A stretch of DNA of 64,000 nt from positions 14,930,291 to 14,994,290 of the forward strand of contig QXEO01000247.1 of the NCBI GenBank assembly GCA_007115705.1, written 5' to 3'. Each line of letters opens with the position of its first letter. Within the stretch, counting starts at the first letter, position 1. Positions 23,365-35,500 of this stretch are shown in pieces. The stretch is from Dactylis glomerata. Lineage: Eukaryota > Streptophyta > Magnoliopsida > Poales > Poaceae. The translations under genes and the position numbers were made by a program. The notes under the pieces were generated by a model that searched no databases, was not told the DNA's origin, and saw nothing but the letters and a program-made list of their open reading frames with translations.

Positions 23365-23686
23365 ACTCGATTTTGTAAACCAGGACATGTCCGCGACTGT
23401 GCTCGCAAAGTTATAAAATTGCTCTCTTTACTCAAAAAAAAAAACCGACGATGCTATCAGCAGCTTGTCAACCAAACTGTAAGAGCAAAATCTAGATTGA
23501 CAAGTAGTCTTCGAATTATGCAAAGGCCATGTTCATACATCGTCAAGAAGTATCTAATCAACATGCCCATCTCATGTTTCAAGCAGCTCAAAGCACAAAA
23601 TTCCACAGCAATCCTGAATTATCGTCACTCTACAACCTTTCGTACATCAAACAAGGCATTATTCGAAAATAAAAATATACATTAGA

Positions 23687-23692
23687 TTTATT
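23687..23692 (-). terminator. Serpin poly(A) signal AATAAA
   Basis: On the minus strand AATAAA lies about 95 bases downstream of the serpin stop codon, in 'tgtgtaataaatctaatg'. Position and context fit a plant polyadenylation signal. Confidence 0.6.
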
Positions 23693-23787
23693 ACACAGGC
23701 AGCATGATCAAATGTTGAAACCCTCAACTTCCATGTGTCAGATGGAGTCACAGCCTAGACAAGACAAGCTATTCAGAGCAGAACACA

Positions 23788-24687
23788 TTACGAAGACACG
23801 AGGGGATTGGCCACATGACCAATGAAGAGCACCACACCCGTGGTGTCTTCTCTGATAATGAAGAGGAAAGGATGATCTGCGACGAAATCCATCTTCTTAG
23901 GCTCTCTATGCAGTGACCTACTACTGACCCCTGCAGAAGTTGCAGCGGCAGCCTCTGTCCCTTCTTCATTCACTTCGACAAATGACTTGTGGAAAAAAGA
24001 TGAGACATACAAGCTCTTTGCCGCCCGTGAATCCACCAGCTCAGAAAGATCTGCTGCCGCAGTGAATGGCAGCTCGAGACCCAAACCTTTGAGCAAATCC
24101 GTCGCTTCAAACCCAAATGATATCTTGAACTTGGGAAGCTTGAATTGTCCCACTGGAACCTTCTGTCTTGGGATATGCTTCTCTATGAACTCTGGTTCGG
24201 TGCTCAACTTGTTGACCAAGTTTGAGAGACCATCATGTGCTTCCGATGCCCCACAGATACATTGTAAAACTGTTTTTAATAATGAAATAAGAGGACGTAC
24301 ACATCCATTGTTGCCGCTGGGTCTGTCCCTTTCCGAAGAAATATCTTGTGCTTCTGGTAAAAGAATGTACATGGAGAACTGCCTCTTGTCCCCACCTCGC
24401 TGATAAGGAAGCTTAAGTATCTTCAAGCCGTCAGAAGACAAAAGGTATTGCTTCTTTGTAGTGGTCATGAACGGTGCTTGAACTGAGCTCCCATTAAGAA
24501 GGTGGAACTTGTCATCTTTTGTCGCAGATGCATCAAACTTCTTAGTCCAAGCTCCTTTGAAATAAAGGGCATTTCCAAGAACCAGTCTAGTGGACTTATC
24601 AACAGAACCTGCTGGAAGGATCTTCTTGATGAGACCTGTTGTGATGTTCTCTACCCATGAGTTCACTTGACGAGCAACTTCAGCAGC
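23788..24687 (-). CDS. Serpin exon 2 (plant serpin-Z type), C-terminal 299 residues
   Basis: This encodes the larger part of a plant serpin, a suicide inhibitor of cysteine or serine proteases. The exon opens after a TGATCCAG acceptor with '[20 protein letters not shown]', helix F and strand s3A landmarks. The core includes '[13 protein letters not shown]' and '[17 protein letters not shown]'. The reactive-centre hinge is GTEAAAAT. The loop places Arg at P1 (codon 23917-23919) and Ser at P1' by the 17-residue spacing from the hinge Glu. The distal gate ([14 protein letters not shown]) and C-terminus (GHVANP) are intact. One oddity is a 37-codon insert at about 24232-24354 between 'YILLPEAQD' and '[12 protein letters not shown]'. 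It is in frame. Exon 1 is 23.75 kb upstream. With exon 1 the protein is 438 residues, or about 400 without the insert, which is normal for the family. Confidence 0.9.
   Translation of the reverse strand, partial: AAEVARQVNSWVENITTGLIKKILPAGSVDKSTRLVLGNALYFKGAWTKKFDASATKDDKFHLLNGSSVQAPFMTTTKKQYLLSSDGLKILKLPYQRGGDKRQFSMYILLPEAQDISSERDRPSGNNGCVRPLISLLKTVLQCICGASEAHDGLSNLVNKLSTEPEFIEKHIPRQKVPVGQFKLPKFKISFGFEATDLLKGLGLELPFTAAADLSELVDSRAAKSLYVSSFFHKSFVEVNEEGTEAAAATSAGVSSRSLHREPKKMDFVADHPFLFIIREDTTGVVLFIGHVANPLVSS
24232..24354 (-). repeat. Insertion in serpin exon 2 with 12-bp direct repeats
   Basis: The 12-mers atcatgtgcttc (24232-24243) and atcttgtgcttc (24343-24354) flank a 99-bp segment. The total added length is 111 bp, exactly 37 codons with no stop. 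The segment contains 'ttgtaaaactgtttttaata', like the 3' region of cereal LINE-type sequences. Repeat length fits target-primed insertion. It encodes residues absent from serpins in general, in the turn between strand s3B and helix G. No GT/AG pair would remove it cleanly, so it is probably retained in the mRNA. Confidence 0.75.
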
Positions 24688-25721
24688 CTGGATCAAGGCA
24701 AATACATCAATACTTAGCACAACTAGAAAAAACGTAATGCATAATACACTTGCAGTTTCTAGAATGACAAAAGCAAAGAAAGGAAGAGGCTACACAAAAA
24801 AGGCCAAATGGTGTTATCATAGTTCCACCAATCTAATGACCACCAAAAATTATTTCCTTTCAAACAAGACTGAGAATCCAAGACAGCATATAACATTTTC
24901 ATAAAACACATCCCTTTGATTCCGTCCTCCTTCTCCTTGAAAGCTACAACTAAAAAATATATTTTTCTTTTGAATAACAACCATTGGCTTTCTTTAGTAA
25001 AATTTACATACAACTAATAAAAGTTTTAAAATTTTTGGATCGAGAAAAGATTGAATGTTTACATGAGTATACTGATTTAAATGTGGCACCATCTAGAAGC
25101 ACCAGAAGCACTACCACTACTAATGTTTCGACAATTCTAATCGTTCATCGATTGTTTGTACATCTTACAAATGAAAATCCCATAATGGAAATAAATGAAA
25201 ACCACATAAGGAACTTGGCCACACCTTCTCAACATGATCGAGAAACCATAGCAGTACACAGTACTTGAAAAACATATAGATACAAGCCCATATCTTTGGA
25301 AGGTCGTAGACAATTCTGTGATCTAGCATACATACTTAAGATCATGACACTAAAATTATAAATCACATTAAATATCCCAGACATAAAGAGCACACTTTGA
25401 AATTTAGACCTCTAAATAGATAAATTTGCTCACAAACATATAAATTTGGCTATCCAAAGTCACACTGGTGCAAGGTCCAAAGTGTTACATTATTCGCACA
25501 AAGGTAAACTCTACAGAGAAGCTTCTACCACAATTTGACAAGAGCAAAATTGCAAAACATAGAGGAGCACCCCAAGCTATATGCCTATACAGCCATATGC
25601 TACTAAAATACTAGTACAAGAAGCAGAAAGACCCCGTAAAGAGTGATATTTAAGTTTGAAAAAAATGACAAGGTGATAATATGTTCATCCGGTTCTGCAC
25701 AAAACAATCGAAAGACTAGAC
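24688..25721. other. Intron sequence without recognised element
   Basis: About 1 kb of AT-rich sequence next to the exon 2 acceptor. It holds short ORFs only, with no domain on either strand. It is probably part of the original serpin intron. Confidence 0.45.
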
Positions 25722-26120
25722 GTAATGCACTATCTAAAGTGAACATCGATCTATGATATCCACTATACCGGAGATCTGGCGGTATTTGAAGATTATAGTG
25801 ACTTGAACTAGATTTCTGATGTTAATGAGATAAAGTCCACGAGAAGATATGTATCCACTCATGAGGGTGGCGCTGTTTCATGGATGTCTTGCAAGCAGAT
25901 TATTTGAACAAGGTAAAAAATGTAAGAAGAACTCACAACACTAGATATAATTACTGTTGAAGCACATTCTCTTCGTCAACTCTTGAGTGACTTGTCTGTT
26001 GTTAACAAACCTGTACCGACTATTCTTATAAACAATGATAGTCAAACTATGATCATCGAAGTGAATAGTTTATAGAATAATATGAACTCATTAAGGCATA
26101 TAAAGAGAAGATTAGCATAT
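25722..26120 (+). pseudogene. Copia RNase H fragment, multiple stops
   Basis: One frame reads 'SIYDIHYTGDLAVFEDYSDL', 'YVSTHEGGAVSWMSCKQII' and 'HSLRQLLSDLSVVNKPVPTI'. It ends 'HIKRRLAYV'. This is the C-terminal copia RNase H core (YSD..., SWxSCKQ, TVEA). At least four in-frame stops are present and both ends are cut. It lies antisense to the serpin and is much older than the copia element at 18 kb. Confidence 0.8.
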
Positions 26121-27324
26121 GTTGGTGCCGTGGTAATTAAAGGTCCCATAGGCCCTCCTAGCACTGGTCACAGCCGTGGTCCTTGAGGAGAGCAAGATGG
26201 TTGCTCCTGCCGGGGTACCTTGGATGTGTAGATCTTGTACAGAGTCGTGGCTGGCTATTGTACAAGGTCTGCATCTTCAAGGTGTTCAAGCAGGAAAATC
26301 TAGAAAATGACATATCTTCCAAGGCCATGTCCACCATGATGTGACAAGAAACTACGACGTGAGAATAGTTGCCTGTTCCTAGGGAGAAGATGATCCTCCC
26401 GGGAGATGAGGGAACCCCATGAAGGACCTCGCCTCATGAAAGGACGTCATCCATGATGCCTGCGGGAGCTTCCTATGGAAGGGACATCATAAACCTGGCG
26501 CCATGTGTGATGTGTCCGACATATCCTGCTGGGCCAGGACCAACCTTTGAAGCAGCGCTAAACCAATGGGACGGGACCAAGACGTCTTGTCTGTACAGAC
26601 CAGTGGTCTAGCCCGCCGAGAGCTCATGGGCCATGCGTTGCATGAGCAGGAGCTATGAGACGCGTGTGCACCATGCATCGTGGCGTTCCCCAAGCGTCAT
26701 GCAGCCATTGTGGTAACCCCTTGTTGCTATGAAAGGAGGACCGTGGCTACCGAGTGAGGGGTTGGAGATATCTAGATTAGGAGGAGTACATGTGTTCTCG
26801 TTGATCTGTCTTCCCTGGGAGAACCAATAGTAGAGGTTCCCATGTAGGAGAACTCGCCTTTTTAAGGATTGAACCAACCCCCAAAAATTTCAATCTAGCA
26901 GGACTTATGGATATTACGTCGTAGTGCCAGTCTGAACCTTGGTAAAAACTAGCATCTCATTGTGTTGTTGGAGGATCTTGTTCGCTTTCACGCCCCACTC
27001 CGAACCGAGGAAAGGGGGTGTCCGCATTGCCCGTGTCTGCAAATGCACCTGCGACATCTGGCATGATTGGCAGAGGGACACTAGCGCTGTAGTTCACTCC
27101 GTCTCATCTCCAATGACTTCATCTTCCTCAACACTAGTGGTCAGCATGGTTGGAAACAAAAATCATGCAATGAGTTCATGAGGAGATAAGTTCCACACGG
27201 ACCCGCAGTAGCCGCCTCCGACGTCGTGCATCGAGCGCATCGCCTCTAGACCTCACCCCTCTTCTGTGGTCTCCACGCCGGATGGGCAGTGGACCGAAGG
27301 GGCGACCCTATGCCAAGTGGGGTG
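26121..27324 (+). repeat. Probable old gypsy LTR / leader remnant
   Basis: This is GC-rich, non-coding sequence ('ctcctgccggggtaccttgg', 'ttgttggaggatcttgttcg') without an intact ORF. The style matches plant gypsy LTR and leader DNA. A gag fragment of the same orientation lies beyond the split LTR (39810-40261), so both may be one element interrupted at 27325. The exact LTR limits are not identifiable. Confidence 0.35.
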
Positions 27325-28162
27325 TGATGCATGTAAAATGCATCCATGATCTTTCTAGTTTATTACACCATATTTCTTTATATTTGATAGTTTGTGGAAG
27401 TCTTAGACATGTTTTCCATCGAATTCGGGGATTTCTAAACAATCCCCCTTATTTTGGTTTTAACTCTATAGAGCAGGTTTTCTTGTTTTTGCATGGTTTG
27501 AGTTTCATGGACCTTCTGGACGTCAAACGGACCCAATCTTTTTGCCACGCATTTTTTCAGGAAATAGAAGACAATGAGAAGAAGTCAACGGGTAACACCA
27601 CGAGGGCGAAAATAGGGCCTACCACGCGGGCCAAGAGTCAAACCATGTGGTAGGGCCCATCTTTTGCCTCGTGGGTCCAATTGCTGCAATCTTTACCTCT
27701 ATGAAATCGTCTTGACCTAAGCTAGCTATATATACCCCCTGTTGATTTTGTGATGGGGCAGCATAGAAACACATAATACACGAAACAGGTTTAAAGACTA
27801 CGAGAATAGGAGGGGAGAAACTACGGGAGCCGCTCCCGCTTGCCCCTTTGCCTCCATCGATATTATCTCCTTCATCAACATGATGAAGTGCAAGTAGTTC
27901 ATCCCGGAACTATGGGATTGTGGAAATAACTTGTATCAATATCTCTCTTGTGCTTCACTAATTAGAGTCACATGATCTGCCTATCATGATTGTGACCATA
28001 TTTGTATTACCCCTATGGTGGATAATTTGTTGTTGAGATGCAAAGTGATAGTTGTTCTTGGTGTATTGGTAGATCTATATGTACCATGTTCTTGTGTGCT
28101 TGGTTCTAATCAAACTAGTATGCTACGACTTGTGAGGGGATGTGTGTATTAGGTGGAGTAGT

Positions 28163-30317
28163 TGAAAGATCATATCGAGCCCCATGTGTGGTTTTGGTAA
28201 TTAATGACAATCCCTATGGACTAATGGTTGCATTGAGTTATATGTGTAGGACTTGTCCATAGACAATGCTTGAACCATTTGTTGGAGTCAAGGTTGTAAG
28301 AAGAAGATTATGTGTTGACCAAGGTGTTATTCAAGGAGTGATCCAAAGATTGGTCTTAAGGGAGTTGAGCTTATGTCAAGTGTGTCTTGAAGAATAAGAT
28401 TGAGTGATCTCTCATGTGTATCCTCAAGACATCATCATTATGGAGAAAGAAGAATTGATTCGAGGATTGATCAAGTCAAAGCGCAAGTTCAAGATGAGCA
28501 ACTAGAAGAGAACATATGCTTGAAGCTTGACATCTATATTGTGATCATGGATATGTGAAGATATGCTTAAAGGGAGTCTCTTCCATAGTAGAGTATGGGG
28601 GAGCAATCCGCAAGACTTCACCAAGCAAGCTCAATCAAGAAAGGTGGTCCAACTTGAGAAGATCAAGATCGTCTTTATCCACCTCAAGTGGAATGCTCAA
28701 GGCAAAGGTATGATAGTGTTAGGGTTTCTTTTTTACCGGTCTCATGGTGTTATTTGTGAGACTGGGTTATAGGATCGGTAGCCGTACTATCAAGAGGGGC
28801 TCTCGAGTGAGTAACTTAATTGTATCGTTCGGAGAGAGCTCAAACCTTTGCATACTTAGCATCATCTTTCTTGGTTCTCATTTGGGTTTTATCCATGTGA
28901 GGTTCTAGAGCTTGTGGTTATTTCCATGACAAGCTCTAGCTCATCAAAAACGGATTTCGCATGAAACTCTTATCGCGTTTTTGTTGTTTCGAGGTTTTAC
29001 TGGTTCATCTTTATAGCTATATCAAACCTTTTATCATTTGGTTTCATCCTCCTTTATTGGACTATGATGTTTCTATGGATGAAGTTGTAGAGCTTGTTGT
29101 GGTGATTCCAACGAGCCCAAGATCATCGAAAACGGAGTCCGGATGCAAAAGTTATGGCAGTTTTTGTATTGATGTTCTATTCCAGGCCGGATAATCCGGG
29201 AGGGAGGGGGGCGGATTATTTGAATAATCCGGCCCTCGAAATTCTGCTAAGGACTTTTGGGCGCGTCACCCAGTAAGGGGGGCGGATTTTTGGGCGGATT
29301 TTTGCCCCGGGGGCCGGATAATCCGGCCTAAAATCCTGCAACGGCCATATTTCATGGGGGGGGGCTATAAAAGGCCCCCCTTCTTCTTCCTTGGGTTGTT
29401 AGCTACTCCCTCTCTCTCGCCTCCATTGTTGACCTTGAGTAGCTTGCTCTCCCTCTCCATTCCTCCCATATTTCTTGCATCTTTTTGAGGGAAAAGAGAG
29501 AGGAGATCTAGATCTATCTTTCCACCAATCAAAATCTCCTCTTAGTGAGGGGAACCTCTTGTGGATTTAGATCTTGGAGTTCTTTGTGGATTTCCTTTGT
29601 TCTTCCTCTCATATCTCTCCATAGCATTAGTTGCTTTGGTAGGATTTGAGTGATAAGGATTTGAGCACCTTGTGTGCTCTTGCCATTGCATAAGTTGCAT
29701 CGGTTTGAGTTCTCCCCGGAGATTCGAGTAAGTGAAAGTTTGTGAGCTTATTACTCTTGGGTTCTTGGAACCCTAGACGGCTTTGTGGCTTTGTGGTGCC
29801 TTTGTGGCTATTCTTGGGAGCCTCCAATTAAGTTGTGGATGCGTGCCCCAAGCTTTGTGTAAAGTCCTGGTTCCGCCTTGAGGAACCCCTTAGTGGAAGA
29901 GTGAGCTAGGCCTTTGTGGCGCAAGCTCACACCGGAGAATAGGGTGAGGCCTTTGTGGCATTGGTTAGGCCTTTGTGGCGATACCACACCCCTCCAACGA
30001 GATGTACTCCCTTTCAAGGGAGGAACTCGGGAATACATCATCGTCTCCGTGTGCCTCGGTTATTTCTATACCCGAGCTCTTTACTTATGCACTTTACATT
30101 GTGATAGCCTTCGTGCTTGAAGTCATATATCTTGCTATCACCTTGTTACTTGTATTGCTTAGCATAAGTTGTTGGTGCACATAGGTGAGCCTAGTTTATT
30201 TAGGTTTTATGTGCTTGACAAAATAAACGCTAGTTTAATTCCGCTTTTGTTCAAGCCATTCATAAAATTTGATATCGCCTATTCACCCCCCCTCTAGGCG
30301 ACATCTGTGTCCTTTCA
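28163..30317 (+). repeat. 5' LTR of the pol-less copia element
   Basis: It is 2155 bp. The core promoter region has a TATA box at 29366-29372, preceded by GGATAATCCGG palindromes at about 29186-29330. Downstream, several 'ggcctttgtggc' phrases repeat between 29770 and 29985. Confidence 0.92.
29359..29380 (+). promoter_or_regulatory. TATA box inside a G/C hairpin loop (5' LTR)
   Basis: GGGGGGC (29359-29365) and GCCCCCC (29374-29380) form a perfect 7-bp stem. The 8-nt loop is TATAAAAG. The same arrangement occurs in the 3' LTR (37271-37292). It is probably the LTR core promoter. Confidence 0.65.
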
Positions 30318-30319
30318 AT

Positions 30320-30331
30320 TGGTATCAGAGC
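30320..30331 (+). promoter_or_regulatory. Primer-binding site of the pol-less copia element
   Basis: TGGTATCAGAGC lies two bases after the LTR end and is complementary to initiator tRNA-Met. Confidence 0.92.
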
Positions 30332-30371
30332 CCGGTCTCTCATTTTAGGCTTCACCGCCTTGAGAGCAAAG

Positions 30372-32515
30372 ATGTCGGCTAGGGGATTAGTGCACAATGA
30401 CACTTTTATATTCGATGGCACAAATTATGATACTTGGAAAATTCACATGCTTAATTATTTTTGGGTCATGGACCCATCTATGGAGCGAATTGTAGATGCG
30501 GGTTTTTCTCCTCCAAAGGTACTCAAAATCTATCTTTAGAGGATGAGAAAAACTTGTATCTCAATGCTCAAGCTACTCATATGATTGTTAATGCTTTGAG
30601 CGATGTAATTACCTTCTCCATCACGCCTTTTCGGAGCGCTCATGAGATATGGACAAAGCTTCAAGAAAAATATGGTGTGTCCAAGATTATTGAGGATGAT
30701 TGTATTCCTTCCACTTCCGGCCGCAATGAACTTTCATCCACTTCACCAAAGTGTGGCAAGACACAAGGTAATGATATGGTGAGTGGTGATGAAACTTGCA
30801 ATGGTGATAGTATGCTTACTTTTGATGATCCTTCATCTCTATCTCATTGCAATGCTTCATCTTTGGACTTAAACACTTGTAGCCCCATAAATGTTTTACA
30901 TGCTTGTGTTGATAGTCCTTGCATATCATGTGTAAATTTCTTGAATAAATCTCATGATGATATGCTTGCTTTGTCTTGTTGCCATGATACAAATGCTTCT
31001 ATTTCATCTAGTATTTGTGATGCTAACCATATAGAGGAAACCGAAGAGTCTTTGGGCCAAGACAAGGTCTTGAATGGAGCTTCAAGTATTTCTTCATCTT
31101 CTTCTTCTCACGGTTCCCACATATGCTTTATGGCTAGGTCTTCAAATCATAATGATGTTGAGGACAATGGTGAGGATGAGGAAAATGAAGAGGACTATAT
31201 TGAGTATTTAAATAAGAAGGGTATGGTGGTCTTTGATGCTTTGCATAACCATAAAAATGTTTTGCCCAACTTCTTTGAAATCATGAGTTGTGCTATTGAG
31301 AGCACGAAACTCATTGAGATGAAGAAAGAACAAATTGATAAAATGTTTTCTCTTGAGCGTGAGTATGCCAATGATATCCATGATTTAAAAAATGCTCTAG
31401 AGGAAGAGCAAGAGCTTCGGGTTTCTCTTGAGGAGAAGCTTGAATCCATTGAGGAGTCATGTAATGAAATTATTTTTAAACTCACTAAAGAACGTGACCT
31501 CGCTCTTGCCAAGTTGTCTTCTCCTATTAGTAATGATAATGATGCATGTGCTACTAACTCTAATTCTTGTGAAGCATCTATTTTGAAGGAGAATGTTGAG
31601 CTAAGGGCTCAACTTGAGTTGCTAACTAGCAAGTATGGGAAATTGGAAGAAAGTCATGAAAAGCTATCTAGCTCTAATGAGGATCTTCTAGTGTCCCATG
31701 CTCGCCTAAAGTTAGCTCATGAGGCTATATCTACAAAGGTAACATCTTGTGAGCCTCGTGTGGGCACTAGCACTATTTCCCAAAATGCTATATTGCCATG
31801 TGCTAGTGCTAGTAATTCATCCACTCATAGTATTGCTACATCTAGTGATGAATTACCCTCCTTGCCTTGTTGCTCTAACAATGTAGCCTCTACTTCCACT
31901 AGTACTTGTGTTGTAACTAACCATGTAGAGAAAATCAAAGAGCTCAAGGCCCAAGTTACTTCATTAAAGAAAGACTTGGAAAATTGTTATGAAGGGAAAT
32001 CCACACTCAACAAGATCTTGAGTATGCAAAAATCCCCCAATGACAAGAGTGGACTTGGATTCAAATCCAATAACAAGAACAAGTCCAAGATAAACAAGAA
32101 GAAGAAGGGCCAAGAATAAGTCAAGAATTTGGCCAAGATTGTTTGCTTCAAGTGCAAAATTGAAGGGCACCATGTTAGATCTTGTCCTTTGAAGAAGAAG
32201 CCTCTTAGTGAGAAGCAACAAGGGAAGCGGCCTCAAGTTCAAGGCCATGCTCAACCTCGAGTTGAAGAAAGGTCACTTCCCAAGAAAAATCAAGCTAATG
32301 CTCCCCTTGTGGAGAAATTAAGTGAGAATAAGGTGAAGAAAAGAACTTGCTACATATGCCATGAGAAGGGTCACATATCTTCTTCGTGCACTAGTGGTAA
32401 CTCATCCAACCCTATCATAATTGAAGATGCTTATTCACTTTGCAAGGATAAGGTTGGCAATGTGTTTGCCAAATTTATTGGTGCTCAAAGTGGTGTCAAG
32501 AAAAGAACCATTTAG
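30372..32515 (+). pseudogene. Copia gag with coiled coil and two zinc knuckles
   Basis: The ATG at 30372 starts MSARGLVHNDTFIFDGTNYD, a copia gag N-terminus (DUF4219/UBN2 type: FDGTNYDTWKIHM). The frame shifts near 30515-30522 and continues with 'LSLEDEKNLYLNAQATHMIV'. A Ser-rich acidic middle follows, then a long coiled coil around 31300-31510 ('EREYANDIHDLKNALEEEQE'). After a TAA at 32117-32119 in the same frame come two CCHC knuckles, CFKCKIEGHHVRSC and CYICHEKGHISSSC, and the end at 32515. Gag of this type packages element RNA. With one frameshift and one stop this copy is damaged. Confidence 0.85.
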
Positions 32516-35500
32516 GTTGCCAAACCTATTGTTACTAACTTCTTAGGACCCAACTTGGTTGGGGACCAACAAGTCATTACTTGAACAATAGGTGTTGTTG
32601 GAGGGCATTGGAGACTTGGCTATATCACGAAGAATTAAGGGATCTTCATCAATTATATTTTCTCAAGTCAAGTCAATTGGATTATCTCGTGTCTATCATA
32701 TATCCAATATTCCTCCTTGCGGTAACATGTATTCAACTTATCTACATTGAAAGTTACTCGCCCCTTTACATGTGTTGGGTTTTGTATCTTGCATGTGTTT
32801 GTATATATTTTGCTTCCTACTTGCTTCATTTTGAGTAATCAACTATGTGCATGTTGGTTTGCACACCATGTACGGTTGTTCTTGTTTGAGCCTTTTGCAT
32901 CTCGTGTTATCTTACTTGGCTCTTGTGAGAGATTATTGGACCATCCTATTATGGGGGAGTAATATGCTTTGTGCATACTACAAATCAATATAATGTGTAT
33001 ATTTGAGGTTGTGTCACATAGTGTTGATATTATAAATTATCTTGCTTCTATGTGGCATGTTTTCTCAAACAAGTTCCAATTTGCCAAATTGTTTTATTAC
33101 TCATGTTTTGGATCTTGTTTGTGAGATACTTTCTTGATAGGATTTTCCTAAAATGTGGAATGCTACATCAAAGTTGGAAAACCATTAGCTTCAAGTTATC
33201 TTAATCATTGCTTTGCGTGATTGTTTAACTATTTGAGTCTATCAAGAATATCTTCTTTAGCATGGTGATTAATTCTTATCCTTCTCCGTATGCTTCTTTG
33301 TTGTGAAGATGATCTTGGATTTATATGTAAACTACCACCGGGAAATAAATCCAAATACGTCTTGTTCTTGGACAATTGGTACTATATCATGTGGCACATG
33401 TATATTGATCATCTTTACATTGGCTATTGCTTTTAATTGCCTTATCTCTAGCCAAAAATGTATTTGTTTTAGCTCCCATTGTCTTCCATAACTTTTGTTA
33501 TTCCATTTGATTTTGTTAAACTTGTTTTGTGTTATTTATATGTAGGTAGATGTGATGATCCCACTTGTGTGCATTTTGTATTCAAATGCAAAATCATAAA
33601 TAATGCACTAATCTTGGGGGAGCTCTCCTATATTTGTTATAACACACTCTTTGTGCTTATTTCAATTGGTATTGGTTTTTTGTTGGAAGACAAATCTTTT
33701 CTTTTTGGTACTTAGTGTGCCATCATAAAAAGTGTGGAGAGTTTGGTTTGTTTGTTTGAACCTTGCTCTCTTTGGGAGTTGGTGATCTCAGTCCTTATTC
33801 TTTATTTCTTACTCTTAAAATGAGATATGTCTTTGAGCATGTGTGTTTTAGTTATGCTTTATGCTCATTGGCCTTTGCTTGGTTCACTAATTGAACTTTG
33901 GAGTCAATCTTGTGTTGATTTGATTCATTGATATAATTTGGACAACCTTTTGTCGCTTCACAATTTTGTGTGCTCGCTTGTCCTTCTTGGTGTTTTGTCC
34001 AAATTGTATCTTCTTTGGCTCTAGAAAGTCTTGTGCATGCATATTTACTAAATGTATACTTTATGGCATGCTTTTCTTTCTTTGATCAAATATATAGGAG
34101 AAGCTCCATCAAATCCTAAATCGGCTAAGATGTGCATAAAATTCAATTTCATATATATATGCACATATTTATGTGGAGTTTGTCCTATATGTTGTAGTTT
34201 CTAACTACTTTGGACCCAATGAGTTTGGGGACCATCTTGTACTTGAACTTTGTTTTAGGTACATGGAGATATATTGGTGCTTGTCTCAATAATAAGGATG
34301 AAGTGGTGACTAAATGATAATTTGAGGCAAGCTAGGATTATTGAAGAACTCCTATCTACTACATCCTACCATTATATCTCGGTAACAAGTATCTTCTTCA
34401 TGCATACTTCTCTAGTATCCAACCTTGTGTAGGTTGTTTTATGGCATTGAAAATCTTTATTTGCAAATGTTGTGCTTTTTGCAAGGATTCTAATGAAACC
34501 TCTTTATTGCAAATGTGAGAAAGTTGAGATGAGGACATATTATTGGGAACATATAAAAATCATGCTCATGATTCTCCTATCCCATATATGTCAACTTAGC
34601 AATCTTTTTGCATATCAATTCCTCAATAAGCTCACATGTGCAAAATTGATGAAATTGCAAATTTATTTCTTCCGTTTGGTATCCTTCATTTTGATACTTG
34701 TTGTTTTTATCAAAGCATCCCAACTATCTTCTTTCCCTTGTTGATATTTGCGATGTCTTTGACATGTTTGTGGTTGAAGTTCATCAATATACAATAAGAT
34801 AAATTGAGCCTTTGGCCATGCTTTAAAAGCAAAAATCTCATTGGTATATTGCATGACTTCATTTTGGATATCTTGTTCTATTCTTAGTATCTATTTTGTG
34901 TGTATATGTTTCTTTGTGATAATTATCTTTGTGATATTGTCTACTTAGAAACTTATACACATGAGAGATGATATCTCATTATTTGATATCTTATTTGAAC
35001 CTTATGTGTTGGGATGGAATTCTAAGCAATATCATTCATTGAAGACTATGTGGATGCTCTATGCTTATCATTGTGTTAGTCTTATAATATTCTTTGTCAT
35101 TCCTATCACACATTCCTTTGGTTGAGCCTTTTAATATATTGTCCCTTGCTTGTTGCTCAACCATTTGTTTGATGCAAGTGTAAGCTTAATTTCTTCTCTA
35201 TGATCTCTTGCAAATGGTTGCGTTTTAAATGTTATTGAGGGAGTGAGGACTCCATGTTGTGCAAATTGTATTCAAATACAAACATTCCAATTTTTGCATG
35301 TACCTTGGGGAGCTTCCTCATTTCATTTAAAGCACCATTTTGCGGTTAGCATAGTATTTAATTTCACTTGGTATCATTTTGTTTTGAATAATATTGAGGG
35401 AGTGATGATTCCATGTGTGTGCACCTTATACTTCAACTCAAATAGAATATTTTGTGCACACACCTTGGGGAGCTTCCTCATATTATTTAGAGCACCTTTT

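Larger units (their letters stand above)
6565..23461 (+). mobile_element. LINE-A: 5'-truncated LINE split by three later insertions
   Basis: The 3' end is a poly(A) tract of 11 A (23434-23444). It is followed by 'cgacgatgctatcagc' (23446-23461). The same 16 bases with one mismatch occur at 6565-6580, just before the first LINE-derived codons. This is the long target duplication expected of target-primed reverse transcription. The remaining body lies in four blocks: 6581-6706, 16599-about 16852, about 17835-18020 and 23169-23444. These are separated by a solo LTR (with a gypsy element inside), LINE-B and a copia element. Together the blocks encode the C-terminal part of a plant LINE ORF2 (inter-domain helix region, then RNase H). 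The element inserted about 240 bp beyond the serpin poly(A) signal. Confidence 0.8.
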
